From Nocardioides sp. (GTDB taxonomy: Bacteria > Actinomycetota > Actinomycetes > Propionibacteriales > Nocardioidaceae), in contig NZ_JASLGR010000044.1 in the NCBI RefSeq assembly GCF_030150155.1, forward strand, positions 62,001-126,000: a stretch of 64,000 nucleotides of DNA. Direction: 5' to 3'. Below the pieces are notes generated by a model. That model was not told where the DNA came from, searched no databases, and saw only the letters and a program-made list of their open reading frames with translations. The translations under genes and the position numbers were made by a program. Position 1 is the first letter of the stretch, and each line of letters begins with the position of its first letter. Below are positions 42,206-51,578 of the stretch, piece by piece.

Positions 42206-43131
42206 CCGCCGTACCGCTCCCCGACACCGCCACCCCGGCGCCGTCCCCGAAGCGCGACTCCGCCGCCGCGAGCGCCAAGAAGGCGCTCACCAGCCCCTGG
42301 GCCTCACTGGCCGCGTTCGTGATCGCGGTGCTGTGGACGATCCCCACCGCGGGTCTGCTGATCTCCTCGTTCCGCCCGGAGAACGACGTCAAGACCACCG
42401 GCTGGTGGCACGTCTTCACCAACCCGCACCTGACCCTGGAGAACTACAAGACGGTCCTGTCCGGTGGCGGCGACGCCTCCCTGGGCGGGTTCGTGATCAA
42501 CTCGGTCGCCATCACGGTGCCCGCGGTGATCATCCCGATCTTCCTGGCCACGATGGCGGCGTACGCCTTCGCCTGGATGAACTTCAAGGGCCGCAACATC
42601 CTCTTCATCGCGATCTTCGCGCTGCAAATCGTCCCGATCCAGGTCACCCTGGTGCCGCTGCTCAAGCTCTACGGCAAGCTCGGCCTGCAGGGCCAGAACG
42701 CTCCGGCGGGCGGCTTCTACTCGCTGTGGCTCTCCCACACCATGTTCGCCCTGCCGCTGGCGATCTTCCTGCTGCACAACTTCATGCGCGAGATCCCCGG
42801 TGAGCTGATCGAGTCCGCCCGGATCGACGGTGCCACCCACCCGCAGATCTTCCTGCGCCTGATCCTGCCGCTGATGATGCCCGCGATCGCCGCCTTCGGC
42901 ATCCTGCAGTTCCTCTGGGTCTGGAACGACCTGCTCGTCGCCCTCGTCTTCGGCGGCTACCAGATCTACCCGATCAACGCTCAGCTGGCGGCCCTGGCGG
43001 GCACCCGCGGCTCGGACTGGCACCTGCTGGCCTCGGGCGCGTTCGTCTCGCTGATCATCCCGCTGATCGTGTTCCTCTCCCTGCAGCGCTTCTTCGTCCG
43101 CGGCCTGCTGGCCGGCTCCGTCAAGGGCTGA
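42202..43131 (+). CDS. CUT1 sugar ABC transporter permease 2
   Basis: A 309-residue MalG-type permease with six membrane segments after a 35-residue Ala/Pro/Lys-rich cytoplasmic tail. The EAA loop reads ESARIDGATHPQIFLRLILP near residue 205. ATG 42202 overlaps the upstream stop by 4 bases. Together with the binding lipoprotein, the partner permease and the divergent ATPase it forms a complete importer. The nearby beta-glucosidase suggests a beta-glucoside substrate. Confidence 0.92.
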   Translation: MTAVPLPDTATPAPSPKRDSAAASAKKALTSPWASLAAFVIAVLWTIPTAGLLISSFRPENDVKTTGWWHVFTNPHLTLENYKTVLSGGGDASLGGFVINSVAITVPAVIIPIFLATMAAYAFAWMNFKGRNILFIAIFALQIVPIQVTLVPLLKLYGKLGLQGQNAPAGGFYSLWLSHTMFALPLAIFLLHNFMREIPGELIESARIDGATHPQIFLRLILPLMMPAIAAFGILQFLWVWNDLLVALVFGGYQIYPINAQLAALAGTRGSDWHLLASGAFVSLIIPLIVFLSLQRFFVRGLLAGSVKG

Positions 43132-43157
43132 CCCACCGCGCTGCACCTGCACCAACG

Positions 43158-43197
43158 AACAAGGCCTTGATCCTCCTCGGAGGATCAAGGCCTTGTT
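43158..43197. terminator. bidirectional terminator
   Basis: An 18-bp near-perfect stem, AACAAGGCCTTGATCCTC and its complement, followed by GTTTG. It lies between the permease stop and the convergent beta-glucosidase stop and can end both transcripts. Confidence 0.88.
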
Positions 43198-43216
43198 GTT
43201 TGCCTCAGTGGTGGGC

Positions 43217-44587
43217 TCAGCGCTCCGCGAGGTAGGACTGCAGCCAGCGGTACGACGCCTTGGGCGTGCGGTCCTTCGTCTCCGGGTCGACGTGCACGAT
43301 GCCGAAGTACTTCGTGTAGCCCTCGGCCCACTCGAAGTTGTCCAGCAGCGTCCACACGATGTAGGCGCGGATGTCGGCACCGGCGGCACGGGCCCGCTCG
43401 GTGGCGGCGATGTGCCCCTCCAGGTAGGCACGCCGGTCGTCGTCGGCGACCACGCCGTCGACCACCTCGGTGTCGGCGTACGCCGCACCGTTCTCCGTGA
43501 TCAGGACCGGCACGCCGACCCGCTTCGCGGTGGTGATCAGCAGCTCCTCCAGACCGGCGGGCTCGACCTCCCAGCCGATGTCGGTGCGGGGGTCGCGGAC
43601 CACGAAGGTGACCGGCTCGACGCCCGGGTAGGCGTCGGTCTCGGGGTGCTGGGTCTCCCCCGGCGCCAGCGGCGCGGCCTTCCCCGGACGGACCGGGGTG
43701 TAGTAGTTGATCCCCACCCAGTCCGCCGAGCCCTTGATCAGGTCGAGGTCGCCGTCACGGACCAGCTCGGGGTCGGCGAGCTCCGGGGCGACCCGGAGCA
43801 GACCCTCGTCGTAGGCGCCGTCGACCAGCGGGTCGAGCCAGACCCGGTTGCGCACCGCGTCGACACCGTCGGCGGCCAGCAGCAGCTCCGGGTCGTCGCT
43901 CTCGGGCCAGATCGGGGCCAGGTTGAGCACGATGCCGACGTCGGAGTTGCCCTGCTCGTGCAGGCGCTGGGCGACCAGACCGTGACCGAGCATCAGGTGG
44001 TGGGCGGCGCGGTGGGCCTGGCCTCCGGCACGCAGACCCGGGGCGTGCACCCCGGCGGCGTACCCGAGATAGGCGGCACACCACGGCTCGTTGTGCGTGG
44101 CCCAGACCTTGACCCGGTCACCGAGCCGGTCGTGCACGACCATCGCGTAGTCGGCATACGCCTCGGCGGTGCCACGGTCCAGCCAGCCGCCGCGGTCCTC
44201 CAGGGCCTGCGGGAGGTCCCAGTGGTAGAACGTGCCCGTCGGCGTCACGCCGCGGGCGAGCATGGCGTCGACCATCCGGTCGTAGTAGTCCAGGCCGCGG
44301 GTCTCGATCCGGCCGACGCCGTCGGGGATGATCCGGGGCCAGGCCACCGAGAAGCGGTAGTACTCCACGCCGAGGTCGCCGACCAGCTGGGCGTCCTCCT
44401 CGTAGCGGTGGTAGGAGTCCGGCGCGTGGCGCCCGTCCTTGCCGTCCTTGACCGCTCCGGGCTTGGCCGCGAACGTGTCCCAGATGGAGACGCCGCGCCC
44501 GTCCTCGGTGATCGCGCCCTCGATCTGGTACGACGCTGTGGCCGCCCCGAACACTAGTTTCTTGCCGTCAGGAAGGTAACGCGTCAT
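43217..44587 (-). CDS. family GH1 beta-glucosidase
   Basis: A 456-residue glycoside hydrolase family 1 enzyme of normal length. ATASYQIEGA near residue 17, TFYHWDLPQ near 118 and THNEPWCAAYLG near 163 (acid/base Glu) precede ITENGAAY near 365 (nucleophile Glu). The C-terminal WTLLDNFEWAEGY binds the non-reducing sugar. No signal peptide is present, so it acts in the cytoplasm on sugars imported by the adjacent CUT1 system. ATG 44587 is the family start; the extended upstream frame is not homologous. Its ribosome site is weak. Confidence 0.93.
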   Translation of the reverse strand: MTRYLPDGKKLVFGAATASYQIEGAITEDGRGVSIWDTFAAKPGAVKDGKDGRHAPDSYHRYEEDAQLVGDLGVEYYRFSVAWPRIIPDGVGRIETRGLDYYDRMVDAMLARGVTPTGTFYHWDLPQALEDRGGWLDRGTAEAYADYAMVVHDRLGDRVKVWATHNEPWCAAYLGYAAGVHAPGLRAGGQAHRAAHHLMLGHGLVAQRLHEQGNSDVGIVLNLAPIWPESDDPELLLAADGVDAVRNRVWLDPLVDGAYDEGLLRVAPELADPELVRDGDLDLIKGSADWVGINYYTPVRPGKAAPLAPGETQHPETDAYPGVEPVTFVVRDPRTDIGWEVEPAGLEELLITTAKRVGVPVLITENGAAYADTEVVDGVVADDDRRAYLEGHIAATERARAAGADIRAYIVWTLLDNFEWAEGYTKYFGIVHVDPETKDRTPKASYRWLQSYLAER

Positions 44588-44678
44588 ACCCCGAATCCTA
44601 TCGGTGCGGGTGAGCCCGATCACGTTGTCGAGACCCCCGTCCCACCTGCCGGATCGGCCCTGGACGCAGACGCCGGAA

Positions 44679-44717
44679 CGGGCGCTGATTCCCCCCTCCA
44701 CGAGGAACCAACGCCCG
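44679..44717 (-). terminator. possible terminator of the htrA-like gene
   Basis: Imperfect hairpin with arms CGGGCG (44679-44684) and CGCCCG (44712-44717) and an inner TTCC/GGAA, 20 bases after the protease stop on the minus strand. Mismatches lower the confidence. The rest of 44588-44737 shows no gene. Confidence 0.4.
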
Positions 44718-44737
44718 CTCCAGTCGGGTCGGATCGA

Positions 44738-46150
44738 CTAGGCGATCGCACCCGTTCCCAGCGAGACCGTCGCGGACTTCGACGTCCCGCTCGAGGTCTG
44801 CCAGGTGACCTTGACCTTCTGCCCCGGGGTGGTTCCGGCGACCAGCTCCTGGAGCTGCGAGGCCGACGTCACGGCGGTGCCGTTGAAGGCGGTGATGGTG
44901 TCACCGGCGGTGATGCCGGCCTTCGCGGCGGCCTCCCCGGTGACCACCTCGGCGACGGTAGCGCCGCTCGACGTGGCCGAGAGGCCGACGCCCAGGTAGC
45001 CGGTGTAGCCGTAGCTGATCTGGCTCGAGCTGGTGCCCGAGAGGATGTCCTGGGCGATCGACTCGACCGTGCTGGCCGGGATCGCGTAGCCGACCACCGT
45101 GCTCGACCCGCTGCTGGCCGCCACGTTCATCCCGACCACGTCGCCCGAGGAGTCGAAGACCGCGCCGCCGGAGTCGCCCGGGACGATGTAGGCGTCGAGC
45201 TCGATCAGGTTGCTCAGCGTCGCCGTGTTGCCGTCGTCCTCGGAGACCGTGATGTTCTGGTCGAGGGCGGAGACCGTGCCGGGCGAGGCGGTCAGCGAGC
45301 CACCGTCACCTCCGGCGTCACCGACCGAGGTGATCGTGTCGCCGGTGGCGGCCGCCGAGCTGGCGAAGCTGACCGGGGTCAGTCCGCTGGCGTCCTTGAG
45401 CCGCAGCACCGCCACGTCGGTGGTGGCGTCGCCGCCGACGTACGTCGCCTCGTAGGTCTTCCCCGTCGACACGTCGGTCACCTTCACCGAGGTCGCGCCC
45501 GCCACCACGTGGTGGTTGGTCACGATCACGCCCGAGGAGGTCAGGATCATCCCGGTCCCGGCGGCGGTGCCGCCGTTGAGGGTCGAGGTGATCTCGACCA
45601 GGCCCTGGGACTGCGCCGCGGTGGCGTCGCTGGTCGAGTCGGCGGTCGCGCCCTGGGCGCTGGAGCCGCCGCTCTGGGTCGGGTCGGAGAGGCCGAACTG
45701 GGAGAAGTCACCGAACTGCGGGTACTGGCCGTACGTCGACGAGCCGGAGCCCGAGCCCGACTCCGACGAGCCGTAGCCGCCGTACCCCTGGGTGCTCTGG
45801 CTGCCCTGCGTGCTCTGGCCGTTGCCGTAGGTCTGGAGCGTCTGGCTGTAGCCGTTCTGCGCGGTGCTGGCCTGGTTCGAGCCGGTGTCGTTGTGCCCGT
45901 AGACGGCGGCACCGACCCCGGCGGCGGTGCCGCAGCCGACCAGGAAGGCCGCCGTCGCCGCCACCCCGAGACGCCACTTCGCCGGCAGCCGGCGACGGTG
46001 CGCCACGGTCGGCTCGGGGGTGGGAGCCGGGGTGGCGAACTGGACCGGGACCCAGGTCGGGGCCTGGGCGGCCGCGGTGGGAACAGGGGTGGCGGCGGTG
46101 TCGGTGCCGTCGTTCTCAGGCGTGGGGTTCGAGGCTTCGCTGTCGCTCAT
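44738..46150 (-). CDS. HtrA/DegP-type serine protease with PDZ domain
   Basis: A 470-residue membrane-anchored protease. Residues 1-55 are a Pro/Thr-rich cytoplasmic tail, 58-80 a membrane segment (WRLGVAATAAFLVGCGTAAG) and 85-165 a Gly/Ser/Gln/Tyr-rich linker of low complexity. The trypsin-like domain has His in VTNHHVVAGA near 213, Asp in TTDVAVLRL near 243 and Ser in VPGDSGGAVFD near 332. The PDZ domain fills the last 95 residues (YLGVGL to VTWQT). It should degrade or refold misfolded extracytoplasmic proteins. ATG 46150 has GGAG nine bases upstream; ATG 46159 is less well placed. Confidence 0.92.
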   Translation of the reverse strand: MSDSEASNPTPENDGTDTAATPVPTAAAQAPTWVPVQFATPAPTPEPTVAHRRRLPAKWRLGVAATAAFLVGCGTAAGVGAAVYGHNDTGSNQASTAQNGYSQTLQTYGNGQSTQGSQSTQGYGGYGSSESGSGSGSSTYGQYPQFGDFSQFGLSDPTQSGGSSAQGATADSTSDATAAQSQGLVEITSTLNGGTAAGTGMILTSSGVIVTNHHVVAGATSVKVTDVSTGKTYEATYVGGDATTDVAVLRLKDASGLTPVSFASSAAATGDTITSVGDAGGDGGSLTASPGTVSALDQNITVSEDDGNTATLSNLIELDAYIVPGDSGGAVFDSSGDVVGMNVAASSGSSTVVGYAIPASTVESIAQDILSGTSSSQISYGYTGYLGVGLSATSSGATVAEVVTGEAAAKAGITAGDTITAFNGTAVTSASQLQELVAGTTPGQKVKVTWQTSSGTSKSATVSLGTGAIA

Positions 46151-46268
46151 CGGTCTCATCTCCAGTTCGTAGGACCTTCATGACGATGCTCTCCACCGAA
46201 TCTGTGACATCACTGGAAAACGTCGAAGGAGGACCCAGGAACTGCCTACAAGGTTCCTGAGAACGACG

Positions 46269-46298
46269 ATCGGGCCGCCCCCGCAGGGACGGCCCGAT
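46269..46298 (-). terminator. terminator of the UPF0182 operon
   Basis: Perfect 9-bp arms ATCGGGCCG and CGGCCCGAT around a 12-base loop, 16 bases after the UPF0182 stop on the minus strand. Confidence 0.75.
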
Positions 46299-46313
46299 TC
46301 GTGTCGCTCGGTG

Positions 46314-49304
46314 CTACTGGAGCTTGCTCAGCGCGGCCTGCACCTTCTCCTCGGCCTGCTTGAGCAGGGCCTCCCGCTTGGCGTAGTCCCCCAGTCGGCC
46401 CGCCGCATCGGCGTCGGTGAAGAGGGTCTGGGCCTGGTCGAGGAGCTGCTTGGCCGTCGCGTTGCCGGCCGGGGTGCTCGGCGTCGTCGACGGCGAGGCA
46501 CCGCCCGACGGCGACGCCGACGGACTGGCCGACGGCGTCGACGAGCCGGTTCCACTGCCCGTCCCGGAGCCGGTGTCCTTCGACACCAGCGCCGAGCTCA
46601 GCGCCTCGGCCAGCGTCCTGCCGTAGCCGACCTTGTTGTCGTAGGAGGCCAGCACATAGGCCAGCACCGGGTACGGCGACGTGGTGGCCTGCCGGGCATA
46701 GACCGGCATCAGGTACACCAGGCCGTGCGAGCTGGTCGGGATGGTCAGCAGCGAGCCGTAGTTCAGCAGCCCCTGGGAGCTGGTGTACGGCAGCAGCGCC
46801 TGCCGGATCGCGGCGTTGTTCTTCATGTCCGAGGCGACCTGGCTCGGCCCCTGGGTCTGCTGGTCGGGTCGCTCCAGCACCTGGATCTTGCCGTAGCCGG
46901 CCGACGTCGCATCGGAGTTGACCGTCATCACCGCGGACAGGTTGTTACGCCGGTACGGCGTGAACGTGGTGCTCAACGACCAGGTCTGTGCCTGCGTGCC
47001 GGTGGTCGCGTCCTTCTGGTCGAGGAACATCCGGTAGGCGGGCTGCAGCGCCGTCGAGGTCGCCCCCAGGTTCGGGTCGGTGGGGACCTCCCACCAGTCC
47101 GAGCCGTTGAGGAAGTCCGACGCACTGGTGACGTGGTACTTGGCCAGCTGGTAGCGCTGCACCTTGAACAGGTCCTCGGGGTAGCGCAGGTGCGGGGTGA
47201 GCCACGTCGGGATCTGCGACTTGGCCTTGACCGTCCCGGGGAAGACCTTGGACCAGGCCTTCAGGATCGGGTCGGACTCGTCCCAGGCGTAGAGCGTGAC
47301 GGTGCCGTCGTACGCGTCGACGGTCGCCTTGACCGCGTTGCGCATGTAGTTGATCTCGTCGGTCGGCACGGTGCGCAGGCCGGTGTCGGTCTTCTGCGAG
47401 TCGGCCGTCATCGTCTTGTACGACTCCTTCTCGGCGCCCGGGTAGCGGCTCGTCGTGGTGTAGCCGTCGAGCACCCAGGTGATCCGGCCGTCGGCCACCA
47501 CCGGGTAGGCGTCGTCGTCCAGCGTCAGCCACGGCGCGACCTTGGCCACGCGCTCCTTGGGGGTGCGGTCGTAGAGCACCTGGGAGTTCGCGTTGACCCG
47601 CGAGGAGAGCAGGATGTTCGCCGAGTTGAACTTGATCGCGTAGAGCAGCTGGCGCCAGGTGGAGCCGATCTTGACGCCACCCTTGCCGTCGTACGTCGAG
47701 GTGGTGTCCTCGGCGGTCTTCGCCCCCTTGGACGGGTCGGTGACGGTGGTGCCCGACTTGCTGGCGGTGCCCAGGTCGACCTCGACCGGGGCGGCACCCT
47801 TCTCGCGTCCGACGATGGAGTACGTCGGCGAGTCCTCGCCGAAGTAGACGCGCTGCTCGAACTCGCCCGGCCCCGCCGTCACCAGGTCGTTCTGGGCCGG
47901 CTCGATGCCCTCGGCGAACTGGATGTCGCTCGACTCGGCCGTGTCGGCCTTGTTGCGCTGGTTGGCGTAGGCCGCGATCACACCGGAGCCGTGGGTGTAG
48001 ACGGTGTGCAGGTTGGTCCAGTTCTGGTCCTTGGTGCTGAGCCCGGACTGGGTCAGCTCACGCACACCGAGCACGAGGGCGCGGTCCTTGCCGGCGATGT
48101 CGTAGCGGTCCACGTCCAGGTTGCTGGCCACGCCGTAGTACGACCGGCCCTGCTGCTGCTCCTGGAAGAGGTCGTGCACGAGCTTCGGGTCGACCAAGGG
48201 GGCCGAGCGGGTCTGGTTGTCCAGGGCCGTGGCCGTGGTCTCCTGGGCCTTGGCGTCCTGGTCGTAGTTGCTGACCGTGACGTGCTGGTCGTCGATCGCG
48301 AACGCCTGCCGGGTCTGGGCGATGTTCGTCGCCTGGTAGGAGTTCTCCTTGTCCTGCTTGGACGGGTTGACCTGGACGCCCTGCACGATCGCGGGCCAGA
48401 TCAGGCCGAGCAGGATCGCCGAGACCGCCATCAGCGCGACCCCGACACCGGGCAGCAGCCAGGTGCGTCGCCACACGTTGACCAGGAAGAGCACCGCACA
48501 GATCAGGGCGATCCCGGTCAGGGTGGACTTCGCCGGCAGCACGGCGTGGTCGTCGGTGAACCCGATGCCGGTGAACAGCGGCGAGTCCGACGTGGTCAGG
48601 TCGTAGCGGTCGAGCCAGTAGTCGGCCGCCTTGGCCAGCACGAAGATGGCCAGCAGCACCGAGATCTGCACCTGGGCCGGCCCGGAGAGACGGTCACCGG
48701 GGCTCTGCAGCCGGATGCCGCCGTACAGGTAGTGGACGAGCAGGTTGGCGACCACCGCGATCACGGCGGCGGCCATCACGAACGAGACCACCATGTGCAG
48801 CCAGGGCAGGTCGAAGACGTAGAAGCCGAGGTCCTTGTGGAAGTACGGGTCCTTCTGACCGAAGGAGCCACCGTGCAGCCACAGCTCGAAGGTGCGCCAG
48901 TTGCCGGCCGCCGAGGCGCCGGCGAAGGCACCGCCGACCAGGGAGATGCCGAGCCACAGGTAGGTGCGGATCGGGTTGATCGCCTCGCGGTAGCGCTCGG
49001 TGCCCGACTGCAGCATCGCCGGGTGCAGGAACGGGCGGGTGCGGAACGCGGCCCACATCGCCGCCGCCAGCGCCACCGCCATCACCAGGCCGAAGCCGAG
49101 GAAGAGGCCGATCTTGACCCACACGATCTTGGTGAAGACCGAGCCGTAGCCGAGCGCGTCGAACCAGAGGTGGTCGGTCCACAGTCCCGCGAAGCCGGTC
49201 AGCGCGAAGAGCGCGGCGATCGCGATGATGACCACCCAGATCACGGTCCGGGTGCGGCGCGACACCCCCTGCACGGGTCCGGGGTCGTCAAACAGGTCAC
49301 TCAC
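46314..49304 (-). CDS. UPF0182 family membrane protein
   Basis: A 996-residue protein of a family conserved in actinobacteria. The N-terminal 300 residues hold about seven membrane segments, with the family opening VIWVVIIAIAALFALTGFAG and LWTDHLWFDALGYG. The large C-terminal part (300-930) is a predicted extracytoplasmic domain with VNPSKQDKENSYQATNIAQT near 315 and YRRNNLSAVMTVNSD near 780. The tail is Ser/Gly/Thr/Pro-rich before a final helical segment (residues 950-996). The function is unknown. It overlaps PPA1309 by 4 bases and ends the operon. Confidence 0.93.
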   Translation of the reverse strand: MSDLFDDPGPVQGVSRRTRTVIWVVIIAIAALFALTGFAGLWTDHLWFDALGYGSVFTKIVWVKIGLFLGFGLVMAVALAAAMWAAFRTRPFLHPAMLQSGTERYREAINPIRTYLWLGISLVGGAFAGASAAGNWRTFELWLHGGSFGQKDPYFHKDLGFYVFDLPWLHMVVSFVMAAAVIAVVANLLVHYLYGGIRLQSPGDRLSGPAQVQISVLLAIFVLAKAADYWLDRYDLTTSDSPLFTGIGFTDDHAVLPAKSTLTGIALICAVLFLVNVWRRTWLLPGVGVALMAVSAILLGLIWPAIVQGVQVNPSKQDKENSYQATNIAQTRQAFAIDDQHVTVSNYDQDAKAQETTATALDNQTRSAPLVDPKLVHDLFQEQQQGRSYYGVASNLDVDRYDIAGKDRALVLGVRELTQSGLSTKDQNWTNLHTVYTHGSGVIAAYANQRNKADTAESSDIQFAEGIEPAQNDLVTAGPGEFEQRVYFGEDSPTYSIVGREKGAAPVEVDLGTASKSGTTVTDPSKGAKTAEDTTSTYDGKGGVKIGSTWRQLLYAIKFNSANILLSSRVNANSQVLYDRTPKERVAKVAPWLTLDDDAYPVVADGRITWVLDGYTTTSRYPGAEKESYKTMTADSQKTDTGLRTVPTDEINYMRNAVKATVDAYDGTVTLYAWDESDPILKAWSKVFPGTVKAKSQIPTWLTPHLRYPEDLFKVQRYQLAKYHVTSASDFLNGSDWWEVPTDPNLGATSTALQPAYRMFLDQKDATTGTQAQTWSLSTTFTPYRRNNLSAVMTVNSDATSAGYGKIQVLERPDQQTQGPSQVASDMKNNAAIRQALLPYTSSQGLLNYGSLLTIPTSSHGLVYLMPVYARQATTSPYPVLAYVLASYDNKVGYGRTLAEALSSALVSKDTGSGTGSGTGSSTPSASPSASPSGGASPSTTPSTPAGNATAKQLLDQAQTLFTDADAAGRLGDYAKREALLKQAEEKVQAALSKLQ

Positions 49305-49801
49305 TGGTCCTCCTCGAGCACAGCACGGAGGAGATCAACGAGTGCGGGCACCAGATCGTCCCCGGTCACCACGGCCTCGGGCCGATCGTGCACCCGCGAG
49401 CGCGCCGCGCAGTACGCCGATCCGGCGCGGGTCACGCCCGCGATCACCCGCATGTGCTCCTGCTCGCCGCCCTCCGCGGTGGGGACGCCCGCCTCGGCGG
49501 GCCGCTCCACCACGACCGCGATCCCGACCACGTTGTCGTCGAACGCGATCGTCGGGAGCACCTGCTCCAGCGGCTCGTCGAAGTGGTCCTGCTCGATCGG
49601 GGTCAGGCTGCCGGGCTCGATCTGGCCCGGCTCCAGGCCGAGCAGCGAGGCCAGGCTGGGCTGGGCCGCAGCGAACGCGGCGGTGTCGACCAGGGCGTAG
49701 AGGGTGGCCGGACGGTCCCAGCCGGACTGGGCGGCGTGGGCCTCCAGCTCCATCACGACGTCGGACAGGGCTGCATCTGGGGCGAAGGTCGACTCACTCA
49801 T
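49301..49801 (-). CDS. PPA1309 family protein
   Basis: A 166-residue acidic soluble protein of the PPA1309 family, present in propionibacteria and Nocardioidaceae, usually between the YlbL-like protease and UPF0182 genes as here. Recognisable segments are AAQSGWDRPATLYALVDT near residue 30, LTPIEQDHFDEPLEQVLPTI near 65 and a C-terminal DDLVPALVDLLRAVLEED. ATG 49801 shares its A with the upstream stop (TGATG); GTG 49804 is possible. No catalytic motif is known. Confidence 0.9.
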   Translation of the reverse strand: MSESTFAPDAALSDVVMELEAHAAQSGWDRPATLYALVDTAAFAAAQPSLASLLGLEPGQIEPGSLTPIEQDHFDEPLEQVLPTIAFDDNVVGIAVVVERPAEAGVPTAEGGEQEHMRVIAGVTRAGSAYCAARSRVHDRPEAVVTGDDLVPALVDLLRAVLEEDQ

Positions 49802-50922
49802 CACGAAGCAGCCTTGCAGGTCGGGAGCGTGGCGTCATGATCGGCGACCCAGCTCTGGATGGACTCACGGGCGTCGTGCATGGTCGTCACCTTCACCAGC
49901 CTGATCTTCTTGTTCTCCGCGTCGACGGCGCCGATCGCCTCGTCGCAGTTGTCGGCGGGCACCAGGAAGAGCTTGGCGCCGTCGCGGGTCGCCCCGGCGA
50001 TCTTCTGCTGGATGCCGCCGATCGCGCCGACCGAGCCGTCGGGCTCGATCTCGCCGGTGCCGGCGATGGTGTTGCCACCGGTCAGGGAGCCGGGCGTGAG
50101 GGTGTCGTAGATCGCGAGGCTGAAGATCAGACCCGCGCTGGGGCCACCGATCGAGTCGCTGATGTTGACCCCGACCTTGACCGGGAGGTCGTAGCCGATC
50201 CCGATGCTGGCCCCGATCCGCGGCGTGCCGTCGTGGTCCTTCGGGGTGAGGGAGACGTGCAGGGTCTTGCCGTCGCGCACGATGGTGACGTCGCGGGAGG
50301 CGCCGGTCGGCGTGCTGCGGATCGCCTTGAGCAGCCCGTCCGGGTCGACCTTCGCGCCGTCGACGGCGACCACCGTGTCGCCGGACTTGAGCTTGCCCGA
50401 GGCCGGCTCCCCGCTGACCACCTGGACGATCTTGGTGACCTCGGGGACCTTCGCGCCGAGCTCACGCAGCGCCACCGCGGTCGCGGTGTCCTGGGAGGAG
50501 GCCATCTGCGCGGCACCCTCGGCCCGGGACTGGTCGTTGGACTCGCCCTTGGAGTACACCGAGTCCCACGGATAGACGGCGTCGCGCTTGTTCAGCCACG
50601 CCCCGACCAGGTCGACCAGGTGCAGCTTGGTGTCGGGCGAGGTCACCGAGACCGTCACCATCCGCAGCTGACCGTCGTCGCGATAGACCTTGTACGACGA
50701 CCCGCTGGGCACCTCCACGATCGGCTTGCCATCGTTGCTGCCCAGGACGTCCACGGTCAGACCGGGCCGGTAGACGACGTACGGCATCGGCGCGAGGAAG
50801 ACCACGCCGGCCAGGCAGACCGTCAGCACCAGCGCGATCACCCCCGCCCAGACGCGTCGTGACATCACGAAGCCGGGGTCGCCCGTAGGCGTCGGCGGCG
50901 GGGTCGTCTCAGGCCCAGACAT
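49801..50922 (-). CDS. YlbL/Lon-like S16 protease with PDZ domain
   Basis: A 373-residue membrane-anchored protease. One N-terminal membrane segment (GVIALVLTVCLAGVVFLAP, residues 25-43) is followed by an extracytoplasmic PDZ domain (residues 150-230, VVSGEPASGKLKSGDTVVAVDG). The C-terminal Lon-type S16 domain has the catalytic Ser in IGGPSAGLIFSLA near 275 and Lys in GGIQQKIAGA near 318. Relatives include B. subtilis YlbL. No ribosome site precedes ATG 50922; TTG 50949 or ATG further in are alternatives. It lies in an operon with PPA1309 and UPF0182. Confidence 0.88.
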   Translation of the reverse strand: MSGPETTPPPTPTGDPGFVMSRRVWAGVIALVLTVCLAGVVFLAPMPYVVYRPGLTVDVLGSNDGKPIVEVPSGSSYKVYRDDGQLRMVTVSVTSPDTKLHLVDLVGAWLNKRDAVYPWDSVYSKGESNDQSRAEGAAQMASSQDTATAVALRELGAKVPEVTKIVQVVSGEPASGKLKSGDTVVAVDGAKVDPDGLLKAIRSTPTGASRDVTIVRDGKTLHVSLTPKDHDGTPRIGASIGIGYDLPVKVGVNISDSIGGPSAGLIFSLAIYDTLTPGSLTGGNTIAGTGEIEPDGSVGAIGGIQQKIAGATRDGAKLFLVPADNCDEAIGAVDAENKKIRLVKVTTMHDARESIQSWVADHDATLPTCKAAS

Positions 50923-50935
50923 GGGCCCAAGACTG

Positions 50936-51103
50936 TCAGAACCGGCCAACCTGCTTCTGCTGGCCCCGGGCCAGCGCCTCGCCCATCCGCCGCGCGGCCT
51001 CCTCGCGGCTCATCTCGGGCCGCTCCCGACCACGCCAGCTCACCCAGAGCGCGGCGAGCACCGTCACCACGACCGCGGGCAGGAGCCAGAGCAGGATCAG
51101 CAC
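50936..51103 (-). CDS. small single-pass membrane protein
   Basis: A 55-residue protein from GTG 51103, five bases after the moaE stop. Residues 2-20 form a membrane helix (LILLWLLPAVVVTVLAALWV), followed by a charged helical tail (SREEAARRMGEALARGQQKQ). The longer frame from 51139 would overlap moaE. Its place between moaE and the YlbL-like gene and its good codon statistics support a real gene. Function unknown. Confidence 0.6.
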   Translation of the reverse strand: MLILLWLLPAVVVTVLAALWVSWRGRERPEMSREEAARRMGEALARGQQKQVGRF

Positions 51104-51107
51104 CCCC

Positions 51108-51530
51108 TCAGGGTAGGCCGACCCACTCCGTGGAGCCATCGACGAAACGCTGGTGCTTCCAGATCGGCACCCGTTCCTTGAGGGTGTCGATCAGTGCCCG
51201 GGTGGCCTCGAAGGCGTCGCCACGGTGGGCCGCCGCGGTGCCGAGCACGACCGCGAGGTCGCCGACCTCCAGGGAGCCGACCCGGTGGATCACGGCCACC
51301 GCGCCGACCTGATGGGCGGCGGCGATCTCGGCGGCGACGGCCTCCAGCTCGGCCAGGGCCTGCGGATGCGCCTCGTAGACCAGACCGCTCACCCCGGAGC
51401 CGTGATCGTGGTCGCGGACCCGCCCGATGAAGAGGTCGACTCCCCCGCAGGCGGGGTCGTCGAGCGCGGCCATCACCTCGGCCACGTCCAGCGGTGGCTC
51501 GCGCAGAGCGACGAGGCGTACGACGTTCAC
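51108..51530 (-). CDS. moaE: molybdopterin synthase catalytic subunit MoaE
   Basis: A 140-residue MoaE. Family positions are GGVDLFIGRVRDHD near residue 28, VYEAHPQALAELEAVAAEI near 55, IHRVGSLEVGDLAV near 82 and the active-site Lys of VPIWKHQRF near 120. It transfers sulfur from thiocarboxylated MoaD to precursor Z, giving molybdopterin. GTG 51530 starts at VNVVRLVAL; the long frame upstream is antisense to the DUF2342 gene. No moaD or other moa gene is in the window. Confidence 0.92.
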   Translation of the reverse strand: MNVVRLVALREPPLDVAEVMAALDDPACGGVDLFIGRVRDHDHGSGVSGLVYEAHPQALAELEAVAAEIAAAHQVGAVAVIHRVGSLEVGDLAVVLGTAAAHRGDAFEATRALIDTLKERVPIWKHQRFVDGSTEWVGLP

Positions 51531-51578
51531 CCGCCTCACCCTAGGGCGTCGCTCCCACCCACACCCTAGTCTTGACCT

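Noticed and set aside
46311..49700. A very long plus-strand open frame (over 1100 codons) opposite UPF0182 and PPA1309.
   Set aside because: Its translation is rich in Arg, Gly, Val, His and Asp with no family resemblance. The minus strand encodes recognisable proteins. Such shadows are normal in high-GC DNA.
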